Source of the DNA: Xanthomonas campestris pv. phormiicola
GTDB taxonomy: Bacteria > Pseudomonadota > Gammaproteobacteria > Xanthomonadales > Xanthomonadaceae
NCBI GenBank assembly: GCA_025666215.1
Contig: CP102593.1
Span: forward strand, 2,927,001-2,991,000
DNA length: 64,000 nucleotides
Direction of reading: 5' to 3'
The notes under the pieces were generated by a model. That model saw only the letters and a list, made by a program, of their open reading frames with translations. It ran no database searches and was not told the origin of the DNA. Position 1 is the first letter of the stretch, and each line of letters starts with the position of its first letter. The position numbers and the translations under genes were made by a program. Shown piece by piece: positions 1 through 8,230 of the stretch.

Positions 1-682
1 GCTTGTCCCAGCATTCGACTTCGCGCTGGGCCAGGCGCCGTTCGAACAGCACGCGCCAGTTCGGCACCAGCGGCAGCGCCAGCACCTGCTCCAGCAGCGC
101 CGGATCCACCTCGCGCCGGTAGAGCAGCTGGATCAGCCGCGCCAGCGACCAGTCCGGATAGGGCCGCTCGAGCAGGGTCAGGCGATCGCCGGCCGCCACC
201 TCTCCCGGCTGCAGCACGCGGTAGTACCAGCCGGTGCGGCCGCTTTCCTGCACGCGCCGCGCCAGCGTCGCCACGCCGAAACGGTCGGACAGCTTCCAGC
301 ACGGCTGCCGCGACTGCGAGACCTCGACCAGCGCCGTGCCCAGCCGCAGCCGGTCGCCCAGGCACAGGTCGGCCTCGGTGGCGCCGTGCGTGCTGAGGTT
401 CTCGCCGAACGCGCCCGGCGCCTCCAGCAAGGCGTGCGCGCCCAGCTCCTGGCGCCAGGCCGTGTAGTGGTCGCGCGGGTAGTGGTGCAGCGCCTTGTCC
501 GGGCCGCCGTGCACGCGGCGGTCGCCCTGCTCGTCCAGCTCCAGGCCTTCGATCCCGATCCGCAATCGCCCGGACAGCGGCCGCTTGGCGATCGCGCTGC
601 GGCTGCCGGGCCGGGTGAACTCCTGCACGCGGCCGACCAGCACCGCATCCACGCCCAGGTCCAATGCCGCAGCCGAGTGCAT
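1..682 (-). CDS. MOSC-domain protein (YiiM-like), partial at window edge
   Basis: The frame is open from an ATG at 682 to the window edge, so the C-terminus is missing. The ~227 residues read as a MOSC protein of the YiiM type: an N-terminal sandwich segment with VHGGPDKALHHYPRDHY, then GAFGENLST, and the core SQSRQPCWKLSDRFG, in which the conserved Cys is the presumed molybdenum-cofactor sulfur-carrier residue. Related proteins bind the molybdenum cofactor and reduce N-hydroxylated compounds; that role is inferred from family membership. The start lies 22 bases after the stop of the aminotransferase gene on the same strand, so the two are probably co-transcribed. Confidence 0.85.
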   Translation of the reverse strand, partial: MHSAAALDLGVDAVLVGRVQEFTRPGSRSAIAKRPLSGRLRIGIEGLELDEQGDRRVHGGPDKALHHYPRDHYTAWRQELGAHALLEAPGAFGENLSTHGATEADLCLGDRLRLGTALVEVSQSRQPCWKLSDRFGVATLARRVQESGRTGWYYRVLQPGEVAAGDRLTLLERPYPDWSLARLIQLLYRREVDPALLEQVLALPLVPNWRVLFERRLAQREVECWDK

Positions 683-704
683 GCGCCGCCGCCCCGGTGC
701 CGGA

Positions 705-1907
705 TCAGGCCGCCGCGCCGCGATGCGCGGCGACTTCGGCCTGCAGCAGTTCGCCGAGGATGCGCACGCCAGCGTCGATGCGTTCTTCCGGCACGGTCAC
801 GAACGACAGCCGCAAGGTGTTGCGCTGCGGTTCGACCGCGTAGAACGGCGCGCCCGGCACGAAGGCCACGTTGCGCTCGATCGCCTTGGCCAGCAGCGCG
901 CCGCCATCCATGCCTGCCGGCAACTCGACCCAGATGAACATGCCGCCGGCGGGGCGGTTCCAGCGCACCTGCGCCGGAAAATATTTCTGCAGCGCCACAA
1001 GCATCTGCTGGCAGCGGCTCGCGTACAGGCTGCGGATACCGGGGATGTGCGCATCCAGGAAGCCGTCCTGCACCGCCTCGTAGACGATGCGCTGGCTGAA
1101 CGAGGGCGTGTGCAGGTCCGCCGCCTGCTTGGCCTGCACCAGCTTGGCGTGCACCGCTTCCGGCGCCACCACGAAACCCAGGCGCAGGCCGGGTGCCAGC
1201 ACCTTGGAGAACGAGCCCATGTAGATCGCGCCCTCCGGATGCATCGACAGCAGGCTCGGCAGCGTGTCGCCGCTGTAGCACAGCTCGCCGTAGGGGTCGT
1301 CCTCGACGATCGGCACGCCGGCGGCGGCCGCACGCGCGACCAGCGCCTGGCGCCGGTGCAGCGGCAGGCGCCGCCCGGTCGGGTTCTGGAAGTTCGGCAG
1401 GCAGTACATGAAACGCGCGCCGGCCAGTTGCGCGTCGTCCAGCGCATCCACCACCAGCCCGTCGTCGTCCGAGCGCATCGCCGCGAACGCCGGCTGGAAC
1501 AGCGAGAACGCCTGCAGCGCGCCCAGGTAGCTCGGCGTCTCCACCAGCACCTTGCTGCCTTCGTCGATGAACACCTTGCCGAGCAGGTCCAGGCCCTGCT
1601 GCGACCCAGTGGTGATCAGCACCTGGCTCGGGCGGATCGTGACGCCGTCGCGGCTCAGGCGCGCGGCCACCCATTCGCGCAGCGGAAGATAGCCTTCGGT
1701 CGGGCCGTATTGCAGCGCAGCGTGGGGCGCCTCGCGCAGGACCTTGTCGCAGGCGTACTGCATGCGCGCCACCGGGAACGTGTCCGGCGACGGCAGCCCG
1801 CCGGCGAAGGAGATCACCTCCGGGCGTTCGGTGACCTTGAGGATTTCGCGGATCGCCGAACTGGTCAGCGCCTGCGCACGGCGGGAGAACTGGAAGGAGG
1901 TCGTCAT
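705..1907 (-). CDS. PLP-dependent class I/II aminotransferase (2-aminoadipate-aminotransferase-like)
   Basis: A 400-residue fold-type I aminotransferase. Visible landmarks are ISFAGGLPSP and LQYGPTEGYLPLREW near the N-terminus, the Asn in LPNFQNPTGR, the Asp-Tyr pair in EDDPYGELCY, the PLP-binding Lys in MGSFSKVLAPGLRLG near residue 235, and the C-terminal Arg in TLRLSFVT. This pattern is typical of the LysN/2-aminoadipate and MocR-related aminotransferases, which use broad amino donors; the true substrate cannot be told. The start MTTSFQFSRRAQ (ATG at 1907) is preferred; an in-frame ATG at 1919 would add four residues. No strong Shine-Dalgarno is seen at either. It probably heads a two-gene unit with the MOSC gene. 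Confidence 0.9.
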   Translation of the reverse strand: MTTSFQFSRRAQALTSSAIREILKVTERPEVISFAGGLPSPDTFPVARMQYACDKVLREAPHAALQYGPTEGYLPLREWVAARLSRDGVTIRPSQVLITTGSQQGLDLLGKVFIDEGSKVLVETPSYLGALQAFSLFQPAFAAMRSDDDGLVVDALDDAQLAGARFMYCLPNFQNPTGRRLPLHRRQALVARAAAAGVPIVEDDPYGELCYSGDTLPSLLSMHPEGAIYMGSFSKVLAPGLRLGFVVAPEAVHAKLVQAKQAADLHTPSFSQRIVYEAVQDGFLDAHIPGIRSLYASRCQQMLVALQKYFPAQVRWNRPAGGMFIWVELPAGMDGGALLAKAIERNVAFVPGAPFYAVEPQRNTLRLSFVTVPEERIDAGVRILGELLQAEVAAHRGAAA

Positions 1908-2253
1908 GCTTACCAGCATAACGTCAGCATGGACACACTCCACTGTGCGGCGCAGCGCAAGCGACAGCGCCGGTCGGCGATGGACCGGGCCGACCAGGTC
2001 GTGCCTGCGCTGGCCCAGGCATAGGTCCGGCAACGTCGACGCACGATGGGGGCGTGGCTACGCGTGGCGGTCCGCAGGAACGGAGCGACCAGGGTGGAGC
2101 GCGCCTCGACCAGCGCCGAGCGCTGGTCCGGCGCGATCTCGACGCTGCGGATGGGGTGGCTGCAGCGGCAGAATTCGCTGCGCCGGCCAGCGGACGCCAG
2201 TTGGCCCAACACAGGCGTCGTGTCCTTGCTGGCCGCGCAGACCTGGTGTCCGG
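1908..2253. other. Intergenic spacer without recognisable genes
   Basis: About 346 bases between the aminotransferase start and the stop of the upstream exported protein gene. Open frames here have no coding character and only shadow each other. No hairpin with a T-tract, tRNA or clear repeat is visible. It presumably holds the aminotransferase promoter. Confidence 0.5.
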
Positions 2254-3282
2254 CTATCGACCCGCTCCGACCACCTGCCCGAACCGCTGACGCTCGGCGC
2301 TGGATGCCGATGGGCGCGCGACGGCGGTCGCGAGCGTGGACCTGAGCGCCGGACTCAATTGCACGTCGCCGCTGGCGACGGCATCGAGCGTGGTCATCAC
2401 CAAGGGGCTGGTGGCGCCACGCGCGATGTAGTTCACCGCCACATCCGCCGCTTCGTCCGGGGCGGAGAGACGGTAGATCTTCTGCACCGCCAGGGCGCGC
2501 ACCAAGGCGTCGCCATTGCCCGAGGCCAGCGAGTCCATCTGCGCCACCGCGCTACGCCTGAGCGCGTCGGCACCGGGCGAGACGTCGTTCTCGATGGTGC
2601 CGATGAAGTTCAGCGCGGCCACCGCGGTGCGCTGATCGGTGCCGCGCGCGTCCAGGGTCGCCAGGGCATCGGCATAGACCTCCCGCGTTGCCTGGCCAGG
2701 CAGGTTGAAGTAGGTCTCGTACATTTCCCCGTACAGACCCTTGTCCTTGCTGGCCCAGATCTGGTTGGCCTCGTCGAGCACCAGCGCGCGTCCCTGCGGC
2801 GAGGGCACCAGCATGCCGCGCAGCATGTCGCGTTCCATCGCCTGGCTTGCCGGCATGGCCCGGTAGGCCTCGGCCACCGCCTGTCTCGCCTCGGCGCTGC
2901 CGTCGACCGACGCCAGCAACCGCGCCGCGAACGCGTCCCGCTCGGCGCGCGACGGCGGCGGGTTGGCGTTCACCCGGGCAAAGAACTCGCGCAGACGGCG
3001 CTGGACCTCGCCGGCATTGAACGGTGTTGCCGCATCGGCGGCGCCGTCTTGCATTGGCGCATCTTCGATCGCGGTTTGCGCGGAGCGATGAGGAGTGGCC
3101 GCATCGATGGCCATGCCGAGGCGAACCTGGCCGGAGGAGCTTGGCGGCGCGGCGGTCTCGCCTTCGGCGCCAGGCAGGTCCGCGTGCGCACGCTGGCAGG
3201 AGTACAGCGCGACGCTGGCGAACAAGCCGCCGACGATCGCCAGCGGCAAGTAGCCGCGACGTAGAGAGATCTTCATTTTCAT
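2254..3282 (-). CDS. Exported (possible lipoprotein) alpha-helical protein of unknown function
   Basis: A 342-residue protein starting MKMKISLRRGYLPLAIVG, with a second possible ATG six bases later. The N-terminus is a signal sequence: charged, then a hydrophobic stretch to about residue 23 ending SVALYSC, which could be a lipobox-like site (L-Y-S-C). The mature part starts with a Ser/Pro/Ala-rich linker and continues with Ala/Arg/Glu-rich helical segments such as RRLREFFARVNANPPPSR and ARQAVAEAYRAMPASQ, resembling a helical repeat solenoid. No catalytic motif is recognised. It follows the Cys-rich secreted gene on the same strand by 91 bases, so the pair may form an operon and act together in the envelope or outside the cell. 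Function unknown. Confidence 0.7.
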   Translation of the reverse strand: MKMKISLRRGYLPLAIVGGLFASVALYSCQRAHADLPGAEGETAAPPSSSGQVRLGMAIDAATPHRSAQTAIEDAPMQDGAADAATPFNAGEVQRRLREFFARVNANPPPSRAERDAFAARLLASVDGSAEARQAVAEAYRAMPASQAMERDMLRGMLVPSPQGRALVLDEANQIWASKDKGLYGEMYETYFNLPGQATREVYADALATLDARGTDQRTAVAALNFIGTIENDVSPGADALRRSAVAQMDSLASGNGDALVRALAVQKIYRLSAPDEAADVAVNYIARGATSPLVMTTLDAVASGDVQLSPALRSTLATAVARPSASSAERQRFGQVVGAGR

Positions 3283-3373
3283 TGGATTGCCACGAGTCTG
3301 GAAAAACACCGGCACAACCCCGTACCTGCGCCAAAGCGCAAGCACGGGGAGCTTCCGCCATCGCGAGGTGCGC

Positions 3374-3967
3374 TTAGATGCGCTCGTAGTCGCAGGTGCT
3401 GCCGCGCCATTCCGGCAGATAACCCTGTCGGGAATAGGTGCCGCCGTTGTAGCGACAGGACCAACTGTAGCCACCTTCCCAGTTCGACGCCCAGCCCGCC
3501 GGACAGGACGACCGCAACGTGAGGTAATAATCCGGATCGCCACCGACCACGTTGACCGTGCCGACACGCTCGCTGAAGAGGATCGCAGCGCGGCCCTTCC
3601 AGCCCGGATTCGGAGAACAGGTCACGGTTTCCGAACGGACATTGCACGCCGACCACGAGTTATTGTAGCCGCCGTTGATTTCCATCGAACCGACCCGGGT
3701 GGGAACCGCCCATTTGATACCGATATTGAATCCACGGGTCACGCAAGTGCTGTGGCCCGTGGTCAGCGCCACCGAGCCGCAGGAACCACCCTGGTTGCTG
3801 AAGCAGTAATGCCAGTCCGATCCGTCGATATATTCAGAACGCTGCTGCTTGCCGATCCAGCCGCCGAATGTGGTTCTCAATTGCGTAGACGGATCTGCAG
3901 CGGCGACGCCACTGAACAACAACAGGACCAACGAGAACAAAATGACTTTGACCTTCAATCTCGACAT
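3374..3967 (-). CDS. Small secreted Cys-rich protein, unknown function
   Basis: A 197-residue precursor. Start at ATG 3967 (MSRLKVKVILFSLVLLLF) is supported by a strong GGGAGAG Shine-Dalgarno seven bases upstream; the open frame runs further up but without one. A classical signal peptide ends near VAAA-DP. The mature protein is rich in Gly, Trp, Tyr, Ser and Cys, with eight cysteines in segments such as HYCFSNQGGSC, HSTCVTRG, SACNVRSETVTC, RSSCPAGW, SWSCRYN and GSTCDYERI, consistent with four disulfides in an extracellular protein. Codon use is less GC-extreme than the neighbours and the 5' region is AT-rich, suggesting horizontal acquisition. I do not recognise a family; a role in host or competitor interaction is only a guess. 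Confidence 0.75.
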   Translation of the reverse strand: MSRLKVKVILFSLVLLLFSGVAAADPSTQLRTTFGGWIGKQQRSEYIDGSDWHYCFSNQGGSCGSVALTTGHSTCVTRGFNIGIKWAVPTRVGSMEINGGYNNSWSACNVRSETVTCSPNPGWKGRAAILFSERVGTVNVVGGDPDYYLTLRSSCPAGWASNWEGGYSWSCRYNGGTYSRQGYLPEWRGSTCDYERI

Positions 3968-4520
3968 ATCACTCTCCCGAATAAACATTAATATAAAAAA
4001 TAGTAGAAAAAATAACCTCACCGCGTCACACATACCGCCCCGCGATAACCCAACGAGACATCCGCGCATGGCGCCCGGATTATCTCAATGACGGTTACCG
4101 AGGAATCTCCCACCGGAGTTACGGTGCGCAGAGCCTACCCAGATAATGCTACATATTCGTGGCGCGAAAAATTAACATTGAAAATCCGAGCCAACCATAT
4201 AAATATTATGCTATTGAAATAATCTGAAAATCGCGTTGACAGGCCCCGGGCTTGCGACCGACTGCCGGCGATCTCCGGCACGCCCTTTCCTCCCGACCGC
4301 ATCCGAGCCTCGCGCGCTGTTTATCGCGCCGGCGCTGGAGCGCGGCGACGCTGCCGCTATGCGAACCCGTCCTGCGCTCGCGCGGACGTGGGCAGGCGTT
4401 TGCAGGACGCGATGTCGGCGGCCCAGGCCTCATGCCGCCACAGAGCGCTGCGCTCGCAGCCACCGCAGGCGCCGGCGCCGTCGCGGATGGCGCCGGGCAA
4501 CGGTCCCGCGCGTGCCGGGA
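3968..4520. other. AT-rich promoter region and gene-free spacer
   Basis: Positions 3968-4230 are strikingly AT-rich for this chromosome, with runs of A and T around 3985-4015 and 4140-4215. They very likely hold the promoter of the Cys-rich secreted gene; a TATATTAAT-like stretch on the minus strand near 3985-3995 is a possible -10 region. From about 4240 to 4520 GC content returns to normal and no gene, repeat or RNA is recognised. Confidence 0.5.
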
Positions 4521-4911
4521 TCAGGGCTGTGCGGCGGCTTCCAACAAGTGCCCCAGCGCGGCATGCGCATACGGACGCACATCCGAGATGGCGGGGAGTG
4601 CCGCCGCCGCTAACAGCGCCTCATCCAACTGCAGGATCGGGCCGCAGGCGATCGCGGTCTGCGCACCGAGGGAGGACAGGCGGCGCAGCACGGTCGACCG
4701 ATAGCCCTGCCCCAGGTGAGCGGGTGCCGCCCTTGGCCGGCAATGGCGCTTCGGTGTCGAGGCGCGCGTGCAGCGGCACGCGGCCAGCCGCGACAGCGCG
4801 GAAATCGGCATCGGCGTGGCGCAATGCGTCGCGCTGCGGCGGCGCGAGCGCCTGCAGATCCAGGCCGAAGAAGGCGCCTGCCGGCGGCATCGACAGCGGC
4901 AGATCGCTCAT
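4521..4911 (-). pseudogene. Hypothetical gene interrupted by an apparent frameshift
   Basis: Two overlapping minus-strand frames join into one plausible protein of about 130 residues. The first half starts MSDLPLSMPPAGAFFGLDLQ at 4911 and reads sensibly to EAPLPAKGG near 4725. The second half continues in another frame as AHLGQGYRSTVLRRLSSLG to LLEAAAQP, ending at 4521. Each half beyond the junction turns into low-quality Arg/Pro-rich sequence. A single-base change around 4718-4726, a GC-rich stretch, would restore one frame; it may be a real mutation or a sequencing error. The gene follows feoB and its small partner on the same strand after 43 bases. The family is not recognised and no motif is evident. 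Confidence 0.6.
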
Positions 4912-4953
4912 GGCAGCAGGTTCTGGCTCATCCTTTGCGCCCGCCGCGGCGGC

Positions 4954-5208
4954 TCAGTGCCGGCGTGGCGGTGCCGGGCCGCAGCTGTCGCAGCCGCCGC
5001 ACGCGCCGGCACCGGCGCTGGCCGCAGGCGCGAGCCTGCGGCCCATGGCCTGCAGCCAGGAAGCACGGCCCGGCTTGAGCAGGCGCAGGGCGATGGCGCC
5101 GCGCAGCTTGCGCGCGGTGCCGGGGAACTGCTTCTTCAGCACCACCCAGGCGCTGAGCAGGACCGCCAGTGCGATCACCAGGTACTGCAACAGCAGCGAA
5201 GCGCTCAT
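4954..5208 (-). CDS. Small membrane protein with Cys-rich tail, FeoB-associated
   Basis: An 84-residue protein: one N-terminal transmembrane helix (LLLQYLVIALAVLLSAWVVL), a basic middle, and a C-terminal tail GACGGCDSCGP with three closely spaced cysteines. The layout resembles the FeoB-associated Cys-rich membrane proteins (annotated DUF6587 in some genomes). Its ATG at 5208 lies one base after the feoB stop codon, so it is translationally linked to feoB. A role in metal handling or redox assistance to ferrous-iron import is inferred from the context and the Cys cluster; the family has no firm biochemical function that I know of. Confidence 0.75.
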   Translation of the reverse strand: MSASLLLQYLVIALAVLLSAWVVLKKQFPGTARKLRGAIALRLLKPGRASWLQAMGRRLAPAASAGAGACGGCDSCGPAPPRRH

Positions 5209-5209
5209 C

Positions 5210-7069
5210 TCAGCCGGCTCCCAGCGCCACCGCGACCTGGTAGGTGACCAGCGAGGCTAGATACGCCAGCGCGAACAGGTAGAACGCGGCGAAGCTCATC
5301 TGCTTCCACGAGTTGGTCTCGCGCTTGATCGTGGCCAGGGTGGAAATGCACATCGGCGCGTAGATGTACCAGACCAGCAGCGACAGCGCGGTGGCCAGCG
5401 ACCAACCGTCGCTGATCAGCGGCGACAACGCCTGCGCGGCGGCATCGTCGTCGGCCGCCGACAGCGCGTACACCGTCGCCAGCGACGCCACCGCCACTTC
5501 GCGCGCGGCCAGGCCGGGGATCAGCGCGATGCAGATCTGCCAGTTGAAGCCCAGCGGCGCGAACACCGTGGTCATCGCATGGCCGATGCGGCCGGCGAAG
5601 CTGTAGTCGATCGGCGGCAACGTGGCGTTGGCCGGCGCGGCCGGGAACGACAGCAGGAACCACAGCAGGATGGTCAGCGCCAGGATGATGCCGCCGACGC
5701 GCTTGAGGAAGATCGCCGCGCGCTCCCACAGGCCCAGCGCCAGGTCGCGCAGGTGCGGCACGCGGTACGAGGGCAATTCCAGCAGCAACGGGTGCTCGCC
5801 CTTGTCGCGGCGCCACTTCTTCATCGTCCACGACACCGCCAGCGCGCTGGCGATCGCGGCGAAATACAAGCCGAACAGCACCAGGCCCTGCTGGTTGAAC
5901 ACGCCCCAGACCTTCTGCTGCGGGATGAAGGCGCCGATCAGCAGCGCGTACACCGGCAGCCGCGCCGAGCAGGTCATCAGCGGCGCCACCAGGATCGTGG
6001 CCAGGCGGTCGCGCGGGTCCTGGATGCTGCGCGTGGACATGATCCCGGGCACCGCGCAGGCGAAGCTGGACAGCAGCGGGATGAACGAGCGCCCGGACAG
6101 CCCGGCCGCCGCCATCATCCGGTCGAGCAGGAACGCCGCGCGCGGCAGATAGCCGGATTCCTCCAGCGCCAGGATGAAGGCGAACAGGATCAGGATCTGC
6201 GGCAGGAAGATCACCACCCCGCCGAGGCCGGCGATGATGCCGTCGACCAGCAGGCTGTTGAGCGGCCCGGGCGGCAGCGTCGCGCCGACCCAGGCGCCGA
6301 GCGCCTTGCTGCCGCCGTCGATCAGGTCCATCAGCGGCGCGGCCCAGGCGTACACCGCCTGGAAGATCAGGAACATCACCAGCGCCAGAGTCAGCAGTCC
6401 GGCGACCGGATGCAGCAGCCAGCGGTCCAGTGCGTCGTCGATGCGCGAGGTGCGGGTCGGCATCGACACCGCCGCGGCGAGGATGCGCCGCACCTGCTGG
6501 TGGTAGTCGCCCTGCCCTTCGGCCGGCGCCACCGCCGGCGGCAGCGCCGGAGCCAGCGCATCGAGCCGCTCGACCAGCGCCCTGGCGCCGTTGCGGCGTA
6601 CCGCCACGGTCTCGATCACCGGCACGCCGAGCGCGTCTTCCAGCGCCTGGCGGTCGATCTGGATGCCGCGGCGCTGCGCGGCATCGACCATGTTCAGCGC
6701 CACCAGCATCGGCTTGCCCAGCTCGCGCAACTCCAGCGCGAAGCGCAGGTGCAGGCGCAGGTTGGTGGCATCGACCACGCACACCAGCACGTCCGGCGCC
6801 GGCTCGCCCGGATAGAAGCCGCGGCACAGGTCGCGGGTGATCGCCTCGTCGAGGCTGGCCGGCTGCAGGCTGTAGGCGCCCGGCAGGTCGAGCACGGCGA
6901 AGTCGCGCCCGGACGGCGCGCGGAAGCGGCCTTCCTTGCGCTCGACGGTCACGCCGGCGTAGTTGGCCACCTTCTGTTTGCTGCCGGTGAGCTGGTTGAA
7001 CAGCGCGGTCTTGCCGCAATTCGGGTTGCCGACCAGGGCCAGCCGCAGCGGGACGTGTTCTGCGCTCAT
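5210..7069 (-). CDS. feoB: Ferrous iron transport protein B
   Basis: A 619-residue FeoB, the inner-membrane Fe(II) permease. The N-terminal G domain shows G1 GNPNCGKTALFN (about residues 13-24), a G2 Thr in NYAGVTVERKEG, G3 DLPGAY, and NMVD as a G4-like motif. The transmembrane part carries the two conserved gate/core regions, with Cys in SSFACAVPGIMSTR and in APLMTCSARLPVY, and ends with the Gly-rich helices. It is shorter than the ~770-residue E. coli form, mainly between the G domain and core and at the C-terminus, which is usual in this family branch. ATG at 7069 overlaps the feoA stop, so feoA and feoB are coupled. Expected to be repressed by Fur with iron. Confidence 0.96.
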   Translation of the reverse strand: MSAEHVPLRLALVGNPNCGKTALFNQLTGSKQKVANYAGVTVERKEGRFRAPSGRDFAVLDLPGAYSLQPASLDEAITRDLCRGFYPGEPAPDVLVCVVDATNLRLHLRFALELRELGKPMLVALNMVDAAQRRGIQIDRQALEDALGVPVIETVAVRRNGARALVERLDALAPALPPAVAPAEGQGDYHQQVRRILAAAVSMPTRTSRIDDALDRWLLHPVAGLLTLALVMFLIFQAVYAWAAPLMDLIDGGSKALGAWVGATLPPGPLNSLLVDGIIAGLGGVVIFLPQILILFAFILALEESGYLPRAAFLLDRMMAAAGLSGRSFIPLLSSFACAVPGIMSTRSIQDPRDRLATILVAPLMTCSARLPVYALLIGAFIPQQKVWGVFNQQGLVLFGLYFAAIASALAVSWTMKKWRRDKGEHPLLLELPSYRVPHLRDLALGLWERAAIFLKRVGGIILALTILLWFLLSFPAAPANATLPPIDYSFAGRIGHAMTTVFAPLGFNWQICIALIPGLAAREVAVASLATVYALSAADDDAAAQALSPLISDGWSLATALSLLVWYIYAPMCISTLATIKRETNSWKQMSFAAFYLFALAYLASLVTYQVAVALGAG

Positions 7070-7317
7070 GGTTGCGCCTCGGCGCCGACGCTGACCTGCA
7101 CCCGCGCCGCTTCGCTGCGGCGCAGGGCGAAACGGGTATAGCCGACCTGCACCAGCAACGGCTCGCCGCCGACCGGACCGCTCGCCAGCACCTGCACCTG
7201 CTCGCCGGTAACGAAACCCAGCTCGCGCAGGCGGCGCGCGATGGCGTCGTTGGGCTGGCGCTCGTGCACGGTCTCCACGATGGCGGTGCTGCGCAACGGC
7301 ATATCGGACAACGTCAC
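7066..7317 (-). CDS. feoA: Ferrous iron transport protein A
   Basis: An 83-residue SH3-like FeoA protein: RRLRELGFVTGEQVQVL, then GGEPLLVQVGYTRFALRRSEAARV, the usual FeoA core. It is a small cytoplasmic partner needed for FeoB-driven Fe(II) uptake. The stop overlaps the feoB ATG by four bases. The start is uncertain: a GTG at 7317 gives MTLSDMPLRS, and an ATG at 7302 would shorten it by five residues. Neither has a strong Shine-Dalgarno. The GTG sits inside a 14-bp palindrome (7316-7329), and a Fur-like box begins 14 bases upstream. Confidence 0.93.
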   Translation of the reverse strand: MTLSDMPLRSTAIVETVHERQPNDAIARRLRELGFVTGEQVQVLASGPVGGEPLLVQVGYTRFALRRSEAARVQVSVGAEAQP

Positions 7318-7329
7318 GGAACGTTCCGT
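7316..7329. promoter_or_regulatory. Perfect 14-bp palindrome at the feoA start
   Basis: ACGGAACGTTCCGT is its own reverse complement and overlaps the possible GTG start codon of feoA. It lies two bases from the Fur-like box. It could be a second operator or simply chance; no known factor is assigned. Confidence 0.35.
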
Positions 7330-7330
7330 C

Positions 7331-7349
7331 GATAAGAATGGTTATCAAT
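7331..7349 (-). promoter_or_regulatory. Fur-like box upstream of feoA
   Basis: On the feoA strand the 19 bases read ATTGATAACCATTCTTATC, close to the Fur consensus built from inverted GATAAT-type hexamers: GATAA on the left and a degenerate inverted ATTCTTATC on the right. Its place just upstream of feoA and the known iron control of feo operons by Fur support the call. It is a visual match, not a matrix score. Confidence 0.6.
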
Positions 7350-7441
7350 TGTAGCATCGCCGCAGCGCATGATGGCGCGGCCGGCGCGGCCCGCTATGAT
7401 TCCCGTATGGCTGCCGTTATCCCTCCGCACGAGAACTGTCG

Positions 7442-8230
7442 ATGAGCGATGCATTGCTGCTGGAGCGCTCAGGCAAGGTCCTGACGCTGCGGCTGAACCG
7501 ACCGGAGGTGCGCAATGCTTTCGACGCCGCGCTGGTCGCGCAGCTGACCGAAGCGCTGCACCGGATCGGGGCCGACCCGAAGATCAAGGTGGTGGTGCTG
7601 GCCGGAGCCGGCGCTGCGTTCTCGGCCGGCGCCGACCTGCAGTGGATGCGTTCGATGGCGACCGCCAGCGAGGCGGACAACCTGGCCGATGCGCTGGCGC
7701 TGGCGCAGCTGATGCGCACCCTGGACGAACTGCCCAAGCCGACGGTAGCGCGGGTGCACGGCGCCACGTTCGGCGGTGCGGTCGGGCTGGTCGCCTGCTG
7801 CGACATCGCCGTGGCCTCCACCGATGCCCGCTTCGGGCTCAGCGAGAGCCGCCTGGGCCTGTTGCCGGCGGTGATCTCGCCGTACGTGATCGCCGCGATC
7901 GGCGCGCGCCAGGCGCGGCGCTGGTTCGCCAGCGCCGAGACGTTCGACGCGGCCACCGCCACCCAGATCGGCCTGGTGCACCAGACCGTGGCGCCGACCG
8001 CGCTGGACGCGGCGGTGCAGCGCCAGGTGGAACTGCTCGGCCAGGCCGGCCCGCTCGCCGCCGCCGGCGCCAAGGCGCTGGTGCGCCGGGTCGCCGCCGG
8101 CGGCGACAACGCCACCCTGGACCGCGACAACGCCGCACTGATCGCGCGGCTGCGGGTCTCGGCCGAAGGCCAGGAAGGCCTGAGCGCGTTCCTGGACAAG
8201 CGCGACCCGAACTGGCTGGGATTCTGGTGA
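7442..8230 (+). CDS. liuC: Enoyl-CoA hydratase/isomerase, methylglutaconyl-CoA hydratase type
   Basis: A 262-residue crotonase-fold protein. The oxyanion-hole segment AGAGAAFSAGADLQWM (about residues 57-72) and GATFGGAVGLVACCDIAVAS (about 108-127) are clear, as is the Glu in FGLSESRLGLLPA, one of the usual catalytic residues. The neighbours (VOC protein and HMG-CoA lyase) point to leucine/isovalerate degradation, where LiuC hydrates 3-methylglutaconyl-CoA to HMG-CoA. The specific step is inferred from context; other short or branched acyl-CoA substrates are possible. Its stop overlaps the GTG of the next gene. Confidence 0.85.
   Translation: MSDALLLERSGKVLTLRLNRPEVRNAFDAALVAQLTEALHRIGADPKIKVVVLAGAGAAFSAGADLQWMRSMATASEADNLADALALAQLMRTLDELPKPTVARVHGATFGGAVGLVACCDIAVASTDARFGLSESRLGLLPAVISPYVIAAIGARQARRWFASAETFDAATATQIGLVHQTVAPTALDAAVQRQVELLGQAGPLAAAGAKALVRRVAAGGDNATLDRDNAALIARLRVSAEGQEGLSAFLDKRDPNWLGFW

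Noticed and set aside
5579..7141. A 520-codon plus-strand frame opposite feoB
   Set aside because: Gln/Arg/His-rich antisense frame of feoB with no signal, start site or family character.
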